64,000 nt of DNA, from positions 805,273 to 869,272 of the forward strand of contig RDEW01000020.1 in assembly GCA_011109175.1 (NCBI GenBank), in the 5' to 3' direction. The DNA is from Dicyema japonicum (lineage: Eukaryota > Dicyemida > Rhombozoa > Dicyemidae). Below, one piece after another: positions 30,790-41,504 of the stretch (positions are counted from its first letter, which is position 1; every line of letters begins with the position of its first letter). The notes below the pieces were generated by a model, which did not search any database, was not told the DNA's origin, and saw only the letters and a program-made list of their open reading frames with translations. A program made the position numbers and the translations under genes.

Positions 30790-31930
30790 GCTTGGACTCC
30801 ACACCTGGACCCTTGCTCCTCCTTTTTTTTATTATTAATCTTTTTCAGGACGTTTCTCCCAGCTTTATATACGTGTCCTGGACCTTTGATCTCCTCCTGA
30901 AACCATTGATCCGATCCTCCACAATCTTGCTAATCGGTTCTAAGAGCTTGTTTTCGTCCTCGCTTAGACAGTCTTTCAGTTTCTTGTTTAAGGAGAGCTT
31001 AATTGCAGCTCTTCTAGTCTTCTCTAGGAGGATAAGATCTTGTCCCTCTTCGGAGAAAAGAACCCTCGCACCCATAAAGTAGGCTAGGGAGAATAACTCC
31101 CTTAAAGATAAACAGGTAAGTGTCACGGCTAACGTGTAACTTCCGTGTACATAAGAGCGACCAAAAGGCTCTCTTTCTCCTCCCCTATATGTCGTCCATG
31201 TAATCTCCTGCGTTTCCATAGTCGACCCCAGGTAGCGCAGACTGTGTGAATTGTTTACTCCCAGTGTGTATTCTTGTTTCAGGTGCTTTTTCAAACTGCT
31301 TATTCGGAGTGCGCAAGATTTTTCAGCAGAGTGTTATATTATATGTTCTTAGGCGATTTTTGCCAATAATTTCAATATTTATATGTTCTTAAAATTGTAA
31401 AAATTTTCAAAAAATGTAGTTTTTAGTCAAAAATAGCATATAAATAAAGTTAGAGTTAATCAATCCGAGGGTCTTTTGGTAGGGGGTTGGGTTTCTGGGT
31501 CGTCCTCCATCGAGCATCTATGCTAGTGAATTTTCCTTACCTCATGAAGATCAGGTAAACATGGCGCCTACCGCTGCGGTCACCACGTGGGTATCACACT
31601 ACCTAATATAAGACCGGGCATACAACGTCGTCACTTTTCTCTTCCTGTTCACTTTAAGACCACAGGACAAGTAACCTTTTCTCGTGCCCTGTCCCGCCTT
31701 TTGTTTCTCTGCTCGGTGTCAACCTTTTGGATTCTAAGAACGTCAGTATATGGCAGTTACATTCTTCGAATTGCTTTCGACTTTTCATAGAGACTTAGCC
31801 ACGAATTTCTTACAAAAATTTATATATTCTTCTCTCAGACACCACCGAACTTTTTGAGACGGCATATATCAGTACATCGTCCGTGTAAATAATCACGTTA
31901 GTACGAGGATTCCTGGGAGCCGGAAAATAA
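30790..31930 (-). mobile_element. LINE family E, RT and C-terminus
   Basis: A 149-codon open frame (31294-30848) starts MKKHLKQEYTLGVNNSHSLR and ends KIVEDRINGFRRRSKVQDTY, homologous to the piece at 1.1-1.4 kb. Upstream on the reverse strand near 31880 an RT motif C is readable as NVIIYTDDVLIYAVS (YTDD instead of YADD). Between them frames are broken. R1-like LINEs have comparable palm motifs; assignment is loose. Confidence 0.5.
31560..31800 (+). mobile_element. LINE family F, C-terminal fragment
   Basis: Reads in pieces as HHVGITLPNIRPG.. and PFGF..ERQYMA, collinear with HHVGLNTYLYKTR..FCPSCNLDD..PFGSLGTSVIGNYREY at 57.79-57.99 kb. It overlaps, on the other strand, the interior of the family E copy. 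Confidence 0.35.
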
Positions 31931-32164
31931 TTTTTTAATTTTTTTACTAATCAATTTTCACGTAATAAAACAATCAAACTAATCCAGCTTGGGTAATTGA
32001 GTGGCTGTTTCCCCTGACAACTGCCAGAGAAATCCTCTGGAACAGCCACTCGGTTTCCCGACGTTTGTTACTCGATTTCATTATATTGGACCCGTGCGAT
32101 TGTAGAAAAGAGACCGCCTCGTCTCGACTATTTTTACTTTCCATAAACAATTTCATTTTGTACA

Positions 32165-32515
32165 CCATTAAGTCTCGAGATCATTAGCTCTCGTTGGAGA
32201 CTTTTTGGAAACGTCCTGAGGTTGGACCCGATATCCCCCCCCCCCGAATATTCCGATGGAAGATTACTACTCCTATTCCAATGTAAAACGCTTTCGTGAA
32301 AGACCGAGAACAACCCTCCAGGTCGTTTTACAAAACAATCTGAAAGCCTTGAAGAAAACTTTGGCATCTGGTGACGACCTGGAAACACTGAGGGATCTGG
32401 CTAAGAACAGAAGAGCTTGGAGCAAGCTAACTCTCTCTTATATTTTTTGCTGCACATGCGGGGCTATAAATATTATGGCTTTCGTGAAAGTGCTAATAAT
32501 AATTTCGTTCTTTCT
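32165..32515 (+). mobile_element. RTE-type LINE (family A), 3' end copy
   Basis: LEIISSRWRLFGNVLRLDPI at the start, a CCCCCCCCCCCC run at 32236, then FRERPRTTLQVVLQNNLKAL, ASGDDLETLRDLAKNRRAW and the 3' end GGGGCTATAAATATTATGGC, TTTCGTGAAAGTGCTAATAA. The best preserved 3' end of this family. Confidence 0.75.
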
Positions 32516-33069
32516 ATATAAATTTATCAATTAAAATTCCACCGCCCAAATTTAGAATTCTACAGCCCAAAATTAAAAAATCCCACCGCCCAGGTTGAGA
32601 ACCACCTTTTCATAAAACTGACTTTGTTAATTCACCAATTTAAAACATTAAGATAATTTTATATTCTAAATCTATTCGGTTTAAATGAATATGATATTGA
32701 GTGACATTCTTAATTGTTTGAGCTAATAAACGTCAGTCATTCCTGTAGTCCACATGAATTTATAAAAGTACGGAGTAAATATAAAGTAGCACAAATTGTG
32801 CTTATTTTCAATTTAACATATTAAATATTGGTGCAAGTCAGAAAAGTCCAAGCCAAATATTTCCGTGATTGACATTTTATATCACCGGACTTTTCATAGT
32901 GCTGATATATACAAGTCCCATCAATAAGAACTTTGACATTACTACCTAAGCTAACAAGAGACCCACATGTTATTAATCTGTAAAAAAATATTAATTAAAA
33001 AATAAATTATTTAAAAATAAATTTTAAAAGCTAATAAAATAGTTAAAATATGCTAGATGATGCGGTATA
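32516..33069. other. AT-rich upstream region of the EH-domain gene
   Basis: A triplicated CACCGCCCA/TACAGCCCA-type motif lies at about 32540-32595. No further structure recognised. It includes the presumptive promoter of the gene starting at 33070. Confidence 0.4.
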
Positions 33070-33858
33070 ATGTTTGTAAGCGAATCTGATATCCTGTCAA
33101 TATCCAAAGAGCAAGCGGAGTACTACGCCCATTACTTTAATTTACTGTGCGAGGGTAAAGATAGAATTGACGGTTGCCACCAAAATCATTACTTTAGGTA
33201 AAACTGCTTCTAATTTATTGAGAAAATCAAAACTTTCGAAGAAAATTCTGGCCTTAATCTGGTGCTTCTTTATATTTATGAAGGGAACACGCCGATATCG
33301 ACAAAGACGGATCTCTCACTGTGTCTGAGTTTTTCATTGCGATGCATCTCACTGTTTTGTTCGTCCGCTGCTACTCAGTCACCAACGCCCAAATAAATAA
33401 AATAACCAGATCTGCCCTACTAATCAACGATATGGTTATGGGGGTTATTATTTAAGAATGTTGAGGATTATTGTGACAGTCCTAAGAGTCCTCCCATTCG
33501 TTCGCATGACAATGTTGATATCTCAACAGACAGCCAAGCTGAAAAAATAGAAAGTGTGCCAGCTAAACCTATTTTTGATGAATCGAGGATACCACTAACT
33601 AACGACTCATTTAATTTTGAGAACTCTTTGGAAGCACCGAGCCCCATATCTTCCTCCCGTCAAAACCATTTAAATCAATCGGATTTTAGTCCACAGTCCT
33701 ATTCTGGGATGAATAATTTTGCATTGGTGATTCCTTACTCGGGAAAGGATGATGGTCTTTCTCTGTATTCAAAACATGGAGAACTAACAGAACTCACAAA
33801 AGAGGAGGTGACCCGCCAATTTAGCAAATTTTATTTATTTAAAAAGAATGAATTTTAA
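33070..33858 (+). CDS. EH-domain protein, REPS/POB1-like, short
   Basis: EH domains bind NPF motifs in endocytic adaptors; REPS proteins link Ral GTPase effectors to endocytosis. Spliced model 33070-33197, 33223-33261, 33284-33443, 33466-33858, 239 residues; introns of 25, 22 and 22 nt. Residues 8-90 form one EH domain: ISKEQAEYYAHYFNLL, FRKSKLSKKILALIW, then the EF-hand loop DIDKDGSLTVSEF and FIAMHLT. The EEQ.EYY..F start and F..KSKLS signature recall REPS1. The rest is a polar, probably disordered, serine/asparagine-rich tail (SLEAPSPISSSRQNHLNQSD). REPS proteins are much longer and end in a coiled coil, absent here. The stretch VLFVRCYS after MHLT is unusual and could hide another unspliced piece. 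EPS15 or another EH family remains possible. Confidence 0.7.
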
Positions 33859-34204
33859 TAATATTTATAATTTGTTAATGTTTATTTTAACATAAATATG
33901 TGGTAAAAACTTATAAAATTAACTACCAAATATCCCATATAAGTGCTTGTTTTGTCTCGGAAGAGTATCGCCTCAAAATAATGTCTCTCCTGGAGCTTGT
34001 CAGACTATAGTTTAGTGTTACCTTGGCTTTTGGAATTTTTTTAATCTCATGATCAGGTAGTTGGTTTAACACCATCTTTCTTGTTAGTCTTGAGGTTTTT
34101 TAAATAAATAATCAGGTAGCAAGAGATTCGAAAATTGTTTCTTTTTTGCACATGAGCAGCCAAAAGTATTGTGGTTCTCATGAAATAGCTTATAAATTAA
34201 AAAA

Positions 34205-34465
34205 AAAGTGACCAAATAGCGCACTGCTAGTTCTGTGGCTAGCAGTTGGATTTGAGTTCGATTCCGACGCCGTTTACCTATATCGGGAAACGTTCAGTGC
34301 TTAGCCTGTACCCAAAAAAAACCCTTCTTTTCCTACTCCACTGGAGGGCTCCCCATAGAGGCGAATATAGATGGGAAAGGATGCTGTTAATTCCGACCGT
34401 AAAAACCTAATATACCTTAATTAAATTTTAACTTCTTTCTGGTATATCCGTGGTTATTACGTATT
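34205..34465 (+). mobile_element. SINE2 copy with clear tRNA head
   Basis: Head AATAGCGCACTGCTAG (box A) and GAGTTCGATTCC (box B) 34 nt apart, with an anticodon-like hairpin GCTAG..CTAGC between. Body CTACTCCACTGGAGGGCTCC; 3' end TTAACTTCTTTCTGGTATAT, CCGTGGTTATTACG. Confidence 0.7.
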
Positions 34466-34709
34466 ACAACAACTGAACAAAATGAATTGTTCAAATTACA
34501 TTCATTGTCTCTGTTTTGGATTTTGATAAATTTTTTTCCGGCTATTTATTGATATTTTTATTTTGAAAATCGTGGTCATTGGTTGTTCCATTTATTACAA
34601 TAAAATTAAAAAGCAAAATGGTTTAATGAGGTTTTGTGCAGATTTATAAATTTTTTATTTAAAAAATCAATAAAATCAATTTTATAAATAAGTCTCCATT
34701 TTGGCCTGC

Positions 34710-34850
34710 AGGTATTGAGCACACAGTGGGAGTCACCCCTCATGATCGCGAGCCCAATATTCTGGAAGATGTATCGAATCATTCTGTGCTCTCACTTCCT
34801 TAGTACTGCAAGCCGTCCGATTAACAAACTAATTCCTCGATTCTGACGCG
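34710..34850 (-). mobile_element. LINE family C, C-terminal fragment
   Basis: Collinear at nucleotide level with 5310-5460 (TTGAGCACACAGTGGGAGTC, GCGAGCCCAATATTCTGG, AGCCGTCCGATTAAC), i.e. the complement of the VETS..G..L...GR region of family C. Not coding here. Confidence 0.45.
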
Positions 34851-36210
34851 TTCCAGGATAACTCTCACCAAAGCACAGTTATCCAAGGGACGATGTTCGA
34901 GAGCTGAGATCGATTCCAGAACTCGTTGCCAAGGAGCGAAATTATCTCACAATGGAATTAATAGATAGGCCATTTTGGTTTCCCAGACGTCTCCTGAGTA
35001 AGGAGGATCCAAAGACGCCATCTGAAAAAAGGAAGATAAATCTTGTCACTACGCAGCCAAATGCTAAAATATCTCACTTTGAAAGTAAATAATTACGTGT
35101 CTAAGAGATTCCTGTGTTCTCTTTTGTTAAGTATGGAATTTCATTGATAATTATTTTTATAACTCAGAATTAGATTATTTTAAAGGTAGCGATTCTTAGA
35201 AAAGTCAGTTAATTAAGTAACCCCGGCCTCACTCACTTGTAGGAGGCCAGCAGCTATTAAATAGGATGCAGCAGATACCGGTCGCTCATATAGATCGGTC
35301 GGTCCTGGCTGGCATTGTAGACGAACGTTGTGATCCTTAGAGTAAATATTCTTATAACAGGTTTGTACCGTAGATTAGCAATGAATAATCCTTTTGTAAC
35401 TGAGATTTTGTAATTTATTAGTTTATACATTAAAAATCCTCTCAAAGTACCTTACTAATATTTTCTGATGTAACTCAACGAGAGAGTTGCGCTTTGGTGT
35501 GTAAATCTCAGAGAATATAATTTTCTGATAATCTGAATAATTTACAGGAAGTAGTTTTTTTTTTAATTTTAACGTGGAAAATAAAAAAACGTGGATCTTA
35601 ATTTTGAGTTTGTGCATCTTATGACTCTTATAACCTCATAAAAGCCTTCTCTAAAAAATCCTTCTCAGATAGTTTGAAAACTTCCCAAAATACTAGTCGA
35701 CTCCATGCTTAATGAAAAGAACAATACAGGATATCGTTTGGGATCACATAGTTAGCTGAGGACATTTTCTTTGGTTTAACCCAGTGTTCCTATCGCATAA
35801 ACAGTAAGTATTTACTTGACTAAACAAATCGTTAATTTTAATGATTAGAAAATAGTTAATCAAGTATGTTATAAAAATAACATGGTTCAATAAAAATCAC
35901 TATTAATACATGATTGTTTCTGATCGTTCCTTTCGATCAGCGATAGAAGCCGTCGAAACGCGTAAATTCAGAAAAAGTCTCTCTAAATCTTCTGAAGGAG
36001 GAGCGTCGCAGATACAGAAAAACAGTGGGAATTATGGATAAACACTGCAAAAGCTTCATACGCCTGTTGAGGAATACCGAATTTAACTCCTTCTGGTGAT
36101 CCCTTTTCGGTGTTAAATAATTCTCCTCGTTACCATGTTTTAGCCAAATAAATTTAAGCGTGATTTAATCTCATTGAATATGACCAGTCAGCCACGTGAT
36201 TAATTGTCGT
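34851..36210. other. Mixed debris with a family B 3' end
   Basis: Mostly AT-rich without assignable genes. At 35655-35785 a forward family B 3' end of type I is recognisable (GGGATCACATAGTTAG, then GGTTTAACCCAGTGTTCCTA). Two reverse-strand frames near 35257-35617 are unsupported. Confidence 0.35.
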
Positions 36211-36493
36211 TAGATTGAGGTGGAGTCTATGTAACTTCATGATGGATGAAACCCTTACCTTGTGTCTTTGCGCGCATGGACGAGGTGATCGACTCGGGAG
36301 ACATCGGAAATTTAAAGTTTTAACAAATGAGATGTCAAATTCATGTAATCTTTAGATTGAGGTGGAGTCTATGTAACTTCATGATGGATGAAACCCTTAC
36401 CTTGTGTCTTTGCGCGCATGGACGAGGTGATCGACTCGGGAGACATCGGAAATTTAAAGTTTTAACAAATGAAGTGTCAAATTCATGTAATCT
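36211..36493. repeat. 142-bp perfect tandem duplication
   Basis: TAGATTGAGGTGGAGTCTAT starts at 36211 and 36353; the two units are almost identical over about 140 bp. No N between them. Content not recognised. Confidence 0.85.
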
Positions 36494-36548
36494 CGTTCAG
36501 CGTAAAATTGAAAGAACCTGGAGAATCACCATGTAAAAAATTAGAGTC

Positions 36549-36751
36549 AGGGGGTCGTAGCTATTTGGATTTAAAGGGGAATATGCTTAAATAGCTAGCA
36601 GCGTTTGCGAGTTGAGATAAAATTTCTGAGTCGTTTAAGGAACGCGTAANAGGGGGTCGTAGCTATTTGGATTTAAAGGGGAATATGATTGAATAGCTCG
36701 CAGCGTTTGCGAGTTGAGATAAAATTTCTGAGTCGTTTAAAAAACGCGTAA
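36549..36751. repeat. 101-bp duplication around a single N
   Basis: AGGGGGTCGTAGCTATTTGG begins both copies (36549 and 36651), separated by the N at 36650. Likely an unmerged assembly overlap. Confidence 0.85.
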
Positions 36752-37668
36752 GACGAATATCCAAGGAGTGCGGATGTTTCAAAGAGGAGCAAATATCACA
36801 TTACTAATGAGGTCATTATACTTCCGACATTTTAACGTTTCGCACTTAACAGGTTGTTCAGAGAGGTAGTTCAAAGATAATTCCAGTCTAAAGGTTTCCC
36901 AGCCACGAAGGGAAATATGATCGTTTTCCATTGAGACTCTGGATCGCTTGTGTCTACTTGACATGCATACAGCATTATTCCTCCTACACATACTACACAT
37001 ACCGACAGATTCGACCAGGGTGGAAACCAGCTGAGTCCAAAATCGTCTAATGACTTTATTTAAGTCTTTACGTCTGGAGGACCTGCCGGGTTGCTTCCTG
37101 ATCACGTTGGATCAGGTGCCCTCAGTTATTAGTTTAGATTATGACCTCCAAGGCTTTCGGTGTCATGTTCCTTTCGTCTGTCACTCTAAAAGCCATTTTT
37201 GTCACCAAACGGGCACTATTGTAGCATTCAAATTTTAAGTCCAAGGCGAAGTGAGATTCCAACTCGAACTTAGAAGTTATAAGTGATCAACTTTGAAAGG
37301 CGTTGGCCAGGACCTACTTTCAGGAAAGTCCCCGAATTAAAAAATGGTCCCTAACCACTAACTCCATTTTTTTCTTTTGTTTTTATTGAATGGAACTTTA
37401 AAGTTAAAATGAAAAAAATTAGAATTGGAAAACCACAAGCCAAACTTCGTTGTTATTTCACACATGGTTCCGAGGGAAATCCGTTCGATTAGACAACATC
37501 GTTTGCGAAGATCCCCTGAATCTGATGAGCAGGGAAACTAGTGTCCTTATTAATTTCATGCAGTTAATGTTTTTAACTTAATTTTAATAAAATTTATTGA
37601 AATAAAGCATCAAATAATTTTTAACATTTTAATCATTAAAATTTCTATCCTTTTTAAGCATTTTATTT
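36752..37668. other. Repeat debris including a family C snippet
   Basis: 36940-36985 forward encodes RLCLLDMHTALFLL of family C. 37095-37195 shares a block with 2070-2180. A single short frame MKKIRIGKPQAKL near 37409 has no support. AT-rich otherwise. Confidence 0.35.
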
Positions 37669-37704
37669 AATTGTAGCTGAACATCACAAATAGGAGAACC
37701 TTAA
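37669..37704. repeat. 36-bp identical copy of a TMEM63 exon-intron segment
   Basis: AATTGTAGCTGAACATCACA and the next 16 bases are identical to 42480-42515, where they span the 3' end of an intron-bearing stretch of TMEM63 (reverse strand: intron GTTCTCC..GTTCAG and the first codons of the following exon). Here it lies at the 5' boundary of a truncated family B element. Confidence 0.8.
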
Positions 37705-38295
37705 GAGAAGCCGTCTACGTCACTATTTACCTCGGACAAAAGATTGGGAAGGAAGACAGTCACCTTAAAGTTAAACAAGGTAGGCATCCCTTTCCACAGA
37801 TGTCAAAGGATCTTGGGTGTAACAATTGATATGCATCTCTGTTTAACACCTCACGTAGAAAACATTCTATTCAAATGCGAGAAGAAACTGAACGTATTGA
37901 ATAGTTTATCGGGAATATGGAAGAGTGGTACTCACCCAGTCTTGATGAACGTATACAAACAATACATCGAGACATGTTTCTCATATGCATGCGCCTCGTG
38001 GGGTCTGTCCATATCTTGGACAAATATGAGAAAAATTGAGAAAATGCAAAAGAGGGCTTACAGAGTAACGGAGCGTTGGATTGGTGAAGATCATCGACCC
38101 GGACCTACGCCTCTGGAGGCCCTTATGAGACTTGACTCCAGATCACGAAAAGTTGGCCCTGAAAATTCAGGCAGCCGTTCTGTACGTTCATGCGCGGGCA
38201 CGAAGGAAGAACAACAGGCAAAGATGAGGTCTCTGTTAGAATGCATCGAGATAACGTGATAATTAGTTTTGTTTTACCGTGGTCTTGGGTTAAAT
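37705..38295 (+). mobile_element. LINE family B, 3' third with type II tail
   Basis: An open frame 37744-38259 reads GRKTVTLKLNKVGIPFHRCQ, RILGVTIDMHLCLTPHVENI, VYKQYIETCFSYACASWGLS, RAYRVTERWIGEDHRPGPTP and EEQQAKMRSLLECIEIT, then the tail GATAACGTGATAATTAG, CCGTGGTCTTGGGTTAAATA. Nearly identical to the reverse copy at 50.6-51.2 kb, so both derive from a recent burst. Confidence 0.75.
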
Positions 38296-38499
38296 AAAAA
38301 AACACGAAAAAACTTCTTTCTACCAAAATAGTTGTCCCAGGACACCTATAGATTTGCAAAAAATTCTGGACACAACTCTTAATTTAGCATTTTTGATATC
38401 TTTTAACACATTTTACTTGTCTTTTTTCAAGATATAATTTGTTACTACACGGATCTAGTTCAAATTTGATTTAATCTATAAATTTTATTCCTCAACCTA

Positions 38500-39340
38500 T
38501 GGTTGTATGATGCGGTCCTCAGAGGACCCCCGGATTTGGAAGTGATAATTCCAGCACTGTTGGAAACTGGACTGGAATTAAATTTCACTAAATGCAAAAT
38601 CTACAATTGCGGACTTTCAGAAAAGAAGTATTCAAAAGCTTTGTCATGTTTCGGAAATTTACTGCCTGGAAGTATTTCCACACCCGATGAAGAACTTATA
38701 TTCCTCGGATCCCCAATCACCATAAATGCAATGGGAAGAGCTATACGTGAAAAACGACTGTTACTCGAAGAGACTCTGAACCGCTTGTGTCTACTTGACA
38801 TGCATACAGCATTATTCCTTTTGAAAAACAGTCTCAACGTACAGAGGCTTGCATATGTCCTGAGGACTGCTCCCTATTTTACCCAGTGTGACCACTAGCA
38901 CAGATTAACGAGATCTTCCGTACGACAGCTGAACGTATCTTCAACGTCCGGTTCGAGGATTACTCATGGAAGCAAGCCACGCTGCCAGTGAGACTCGGAG
39001 GACTTGGAATTCGCAACCCTGTGGACCTTTCTCTCCCTTCATACCTATCATCGCTAGTGGCTGTAACTCCCATGTCAAAAGGATTCTACACTCTCTACCT
39101 GAATTCTCTATTGACAAAGACGCAGGCCATGCTCGTGAGGCCTGGAGCCGCACTTATCAGCTTTCCCTGCCTTCCTCGTTCTCTCAGCGGGGCTTGAACG
39201 ATGCTATATACTAAAATTCTTTCAAAGATTTGCTTGTGTCATCTAGTCAGCATCGCTGTGCCTATTTGTTGTCGGGGGTGTCTTCCGAGAGCGGTGCATG
39301 GCTTGCAACGGCGTTGCAACGGCAAAATCGATTTTCTCAG
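38500..39340 (+). mobile_element. LINE family C, thumb to C-terminal region
   Basis: MYDAVLRGPPDLEVIIPALL, ELNFTKCKIYNCGL, GRAIREKRLLLEETLNRLCL, LDMHTALFLLKNSLNVQRLA and, after a short break, FRTTAERIFNVRFEDYSWKQ, ATLPVRLGGLGIRNPVDLSL, PSYLSSLVAV and MLVRPGAALIS. The ATLPVRLGGLGIR block is the family signature. It stops before the CCHC knuckle. Confidence 0.7.
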
Positions 39341-39879
39341 CCTAAACTCCTTCTCAACCGGTCACAATCATTAATATTACCAATAAAGAAGATATGACTT
39401 ATATAACTTTTAGTTGCCCTACTGATAAGATTAGGTTTTCGAGCTTTCTGAAGAAATCATAGGACGAGAGTCCGAGTGTTCCAAAGGTTTTACAGTAAGA
39501 GGAACAAATTTCGCATCACCTGGGAGTTCAGCGTACTTCCGTCCCTTCAATGTCACTGCCTTCACAGTTGTTGAACAGTCATGGTAGCATTAATGAATTT
39601 CTATTAATATGAAATTTTTTATTAATACAGAATAAACAAAAGGTCAAACAGCAGCCGCCCGAACTGCGTGGCTATTCCCTCTCAGATGGTGACCGAGATT
39701 CGCTCACATAACCACCAGCGCTCGTAAGGATCTCCTGTTCGTCTCGAAATCGATTAATATGATAAACTCAAGGTCAATCAACCGTATCATTAAGGTCATC
39801 GATTGGTTTGTTTAAAGCTCTAATTTAGTCGTAATTAACAATTGTCTTTAGAATAAATTAAATAATTTTCCCATCCAAC
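39341..39879. other. Unresolved, with a family C 3' end piece
   Basis: Around 39640-39760 the reverse strand resembles the family C 3' end (complement of CAGTC..GCGGCTGCT, GAGCG..TCTCG). The rest shows no recognisable feature. Confidence 0.3.
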
Positions 39880-40140
39880 ATTGTTGGGAGCACGGTAGAC
39901 ACACTGCATGTCGCGGAAAGTACGATGAGGGCAAAGGAGAAGAAATGCGAAGTGATACGCGACCAATTCGCGTTCTATCCCATTGTGGTTGAGACAACTG
40001 GAGGAATAAGTGGGAAATCGCTTCGCTTCCTAAAGAAACTTGGACGCCTAGCTACACTAAAAAGCCACGACTCACATGAGACCCGGTGGCTTCTTTAGTT
40101 GATCTGTTTCAATCGTGATAATTTCGGCGGAAACTACTTT
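39880..40140 (+). mobile_element. LINE family C, nuclease-like end
   Basis: Collinear with 55400-55690 (reverse): ATTGTTGGGAGCACGGTAGA, then ..TAGCTACACTAAAAAGCCAC and a TTCTTTAGTTGATCTGTTTC end. In translation GGISGKSLRFLKKLGRLATL and SHDSHETRW are legible with one frameshift. Terminal block of a family C element. Confidence 0.55.
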
Positions 40141-40249
40141 GGATGGATTCTGTGTTGATTAATTAATTGTTACTTTTATTAAATAATTAACGGTTAAATT
40201 TCATCAAGTGCATTGAATATCTATAGACATTGCAAAACATGTCGAAGAC

Positions 40250-40560
40250 TTTATAGATCTTGTGGGTCCGGAAGTCGAGTTGCGATAACTTGTCTAATTT
40301 TTTGTAAAAGTTTTATTGATTGTTCCACGAAAAAATTAGTTGTCGTCAAATTTAACAAATTATTTAATGCTTGAGCATAGTCAAACCTATTTTTAATAGT
40401 GTGTTTCTCCTTTAAAGCACGACAGTCCCCGTTTTCAACGTACGATCTTCGAAAATTTCTAACCAATTGATTCTGAGTGGTTGTTGCATTTCCATCTACC
40501 CAAAACCTAACACATTGTTCATATTTTGCTGTAAATTTTGTTCATCTGTCACAACTACTA
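40250..40560 (-). pseudogene. Open frame with helix-turn-helix-like start, unassigned
   Basis: Reverse strand from about 40550 reads KFTAKYEQCVRFWVDGNATT, TQNQLVRNFRRSYVENGDC and then RALKEKHTIKNRFDYAQALN. The first part resembles the N-terminal helix-turn-helix found before some transposases (..W...GNAT.TQ..F...F). The frame is open for about 100 codons and ends at TAG/TAA near 40251. I cannot name it; it may be a transposon relic or one exon. Confidence 0.25.
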
Positions 40561-40739
40561 GAACTTGATATGAAAACACCTGTTCTCTGTAGTTCAGGGA
40601 ATATGTCTGTTGATCATCTAGCAACTAGGTGCAGATCCATGATCTACTAAGACTATGTGTGAAGGCATAAATAGTTAGTGAGTAGTATTTATTTACTATG
40701 TAATAAGTATAATATTCGACACACCAGTTGAGGACTCTT

Positions 40740-41215
40740 AAGATGCAATCTGTAGAAGAGAACACCAAGGTTCAAAACAAGGTAGACAGTGTTGACCGAA
40801 ACTCGGCGGTTTTGAGCACAATAGAACGGAAATTGTAAAACACAATAAGGCGTCGGGTCAAGTCCTTATCATAGAAGTATGCATTACGCTTCTAGGTGGA
40901 GAAAAAAAGGAAGTATGACTTGCTTGCTGGGCAGATGATTGGTTGTAGGGTCCTTGTCATTCCAATAGTAATGGCGTGGGAAGGAATTGCAACAAAGTAC
41001 CACAAGGGTTATTTAAGACAGTTAGGGGTAGATAGGAAACTCCAGACCTACCTACAGTATACTTTTTTAAAGCGAACCCTAGAATGCCTTACACTGTGGT
41101 ATTGGAGGCAAAGCCCGGAGGTGTCATATCGGCAGAGGACTAAATTAGACAATACGCTATTGGAGCTTTTTCAGAAACCAAAATCGAACCTGTCTGAAAA
41201 GGCTGACTAACAAGA
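40740..41215 (+). mobile_element. LINE family G, R2-type nuclease C-terminus
   Basis: VLIIEVCITLLGGEKK, frameshift, then an open frame 40896-41207: KRKYDLLAGQM, VIPIVMAWEGIATKYHKGYL, RQLGVDRKLQTYLQYTFLK and RTLECL. The I-I-E-V ... K-Y residues fit the catalytic E-x-V..K of a PD-(D/E)XK nuclease, as in the C-terminal endonuclease of R2-like LINEs. One frameshift in the middle. No RT is visible upstream. Confidence 0.55.
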
Positions 41216-41504
41216 AGACGAAGAAGGTTGGTGGAGGTTAAATATTAACTCTTATCCAACTTTACTGATTAAGAAAGTGTTCTTTGGCAAAAGCCAAAAT
41301 ACAGCAGACATTCTAGCAGCTTCCATCGAGTCTACACATACCGACAGATTCCAGCAGAAACATTTATTAGAGAAAATAATGTTTTATTATAGGCTTTCAA
41401 AAAGTTAATATTAAGTTGATAATAAATTTGGGACATATTTCTAAAATTAAACATCAAAACGACTTGGTTCTCCTCGGTTACTATTGGATTCTCGGACATA
41501 ACAT

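Noticed and set aside
31860-31900. Retrovirus-like or LTR element from the YTDD motif
   Set aside because: No LTR, integrase or protease seen; the downstream protein matches a LINE-like repeat (family E).
36549-36751. True tandem duplication
   Set aside because: A single N separates near-identical copies, the same signature as three other places, so an assembly join is more likely.
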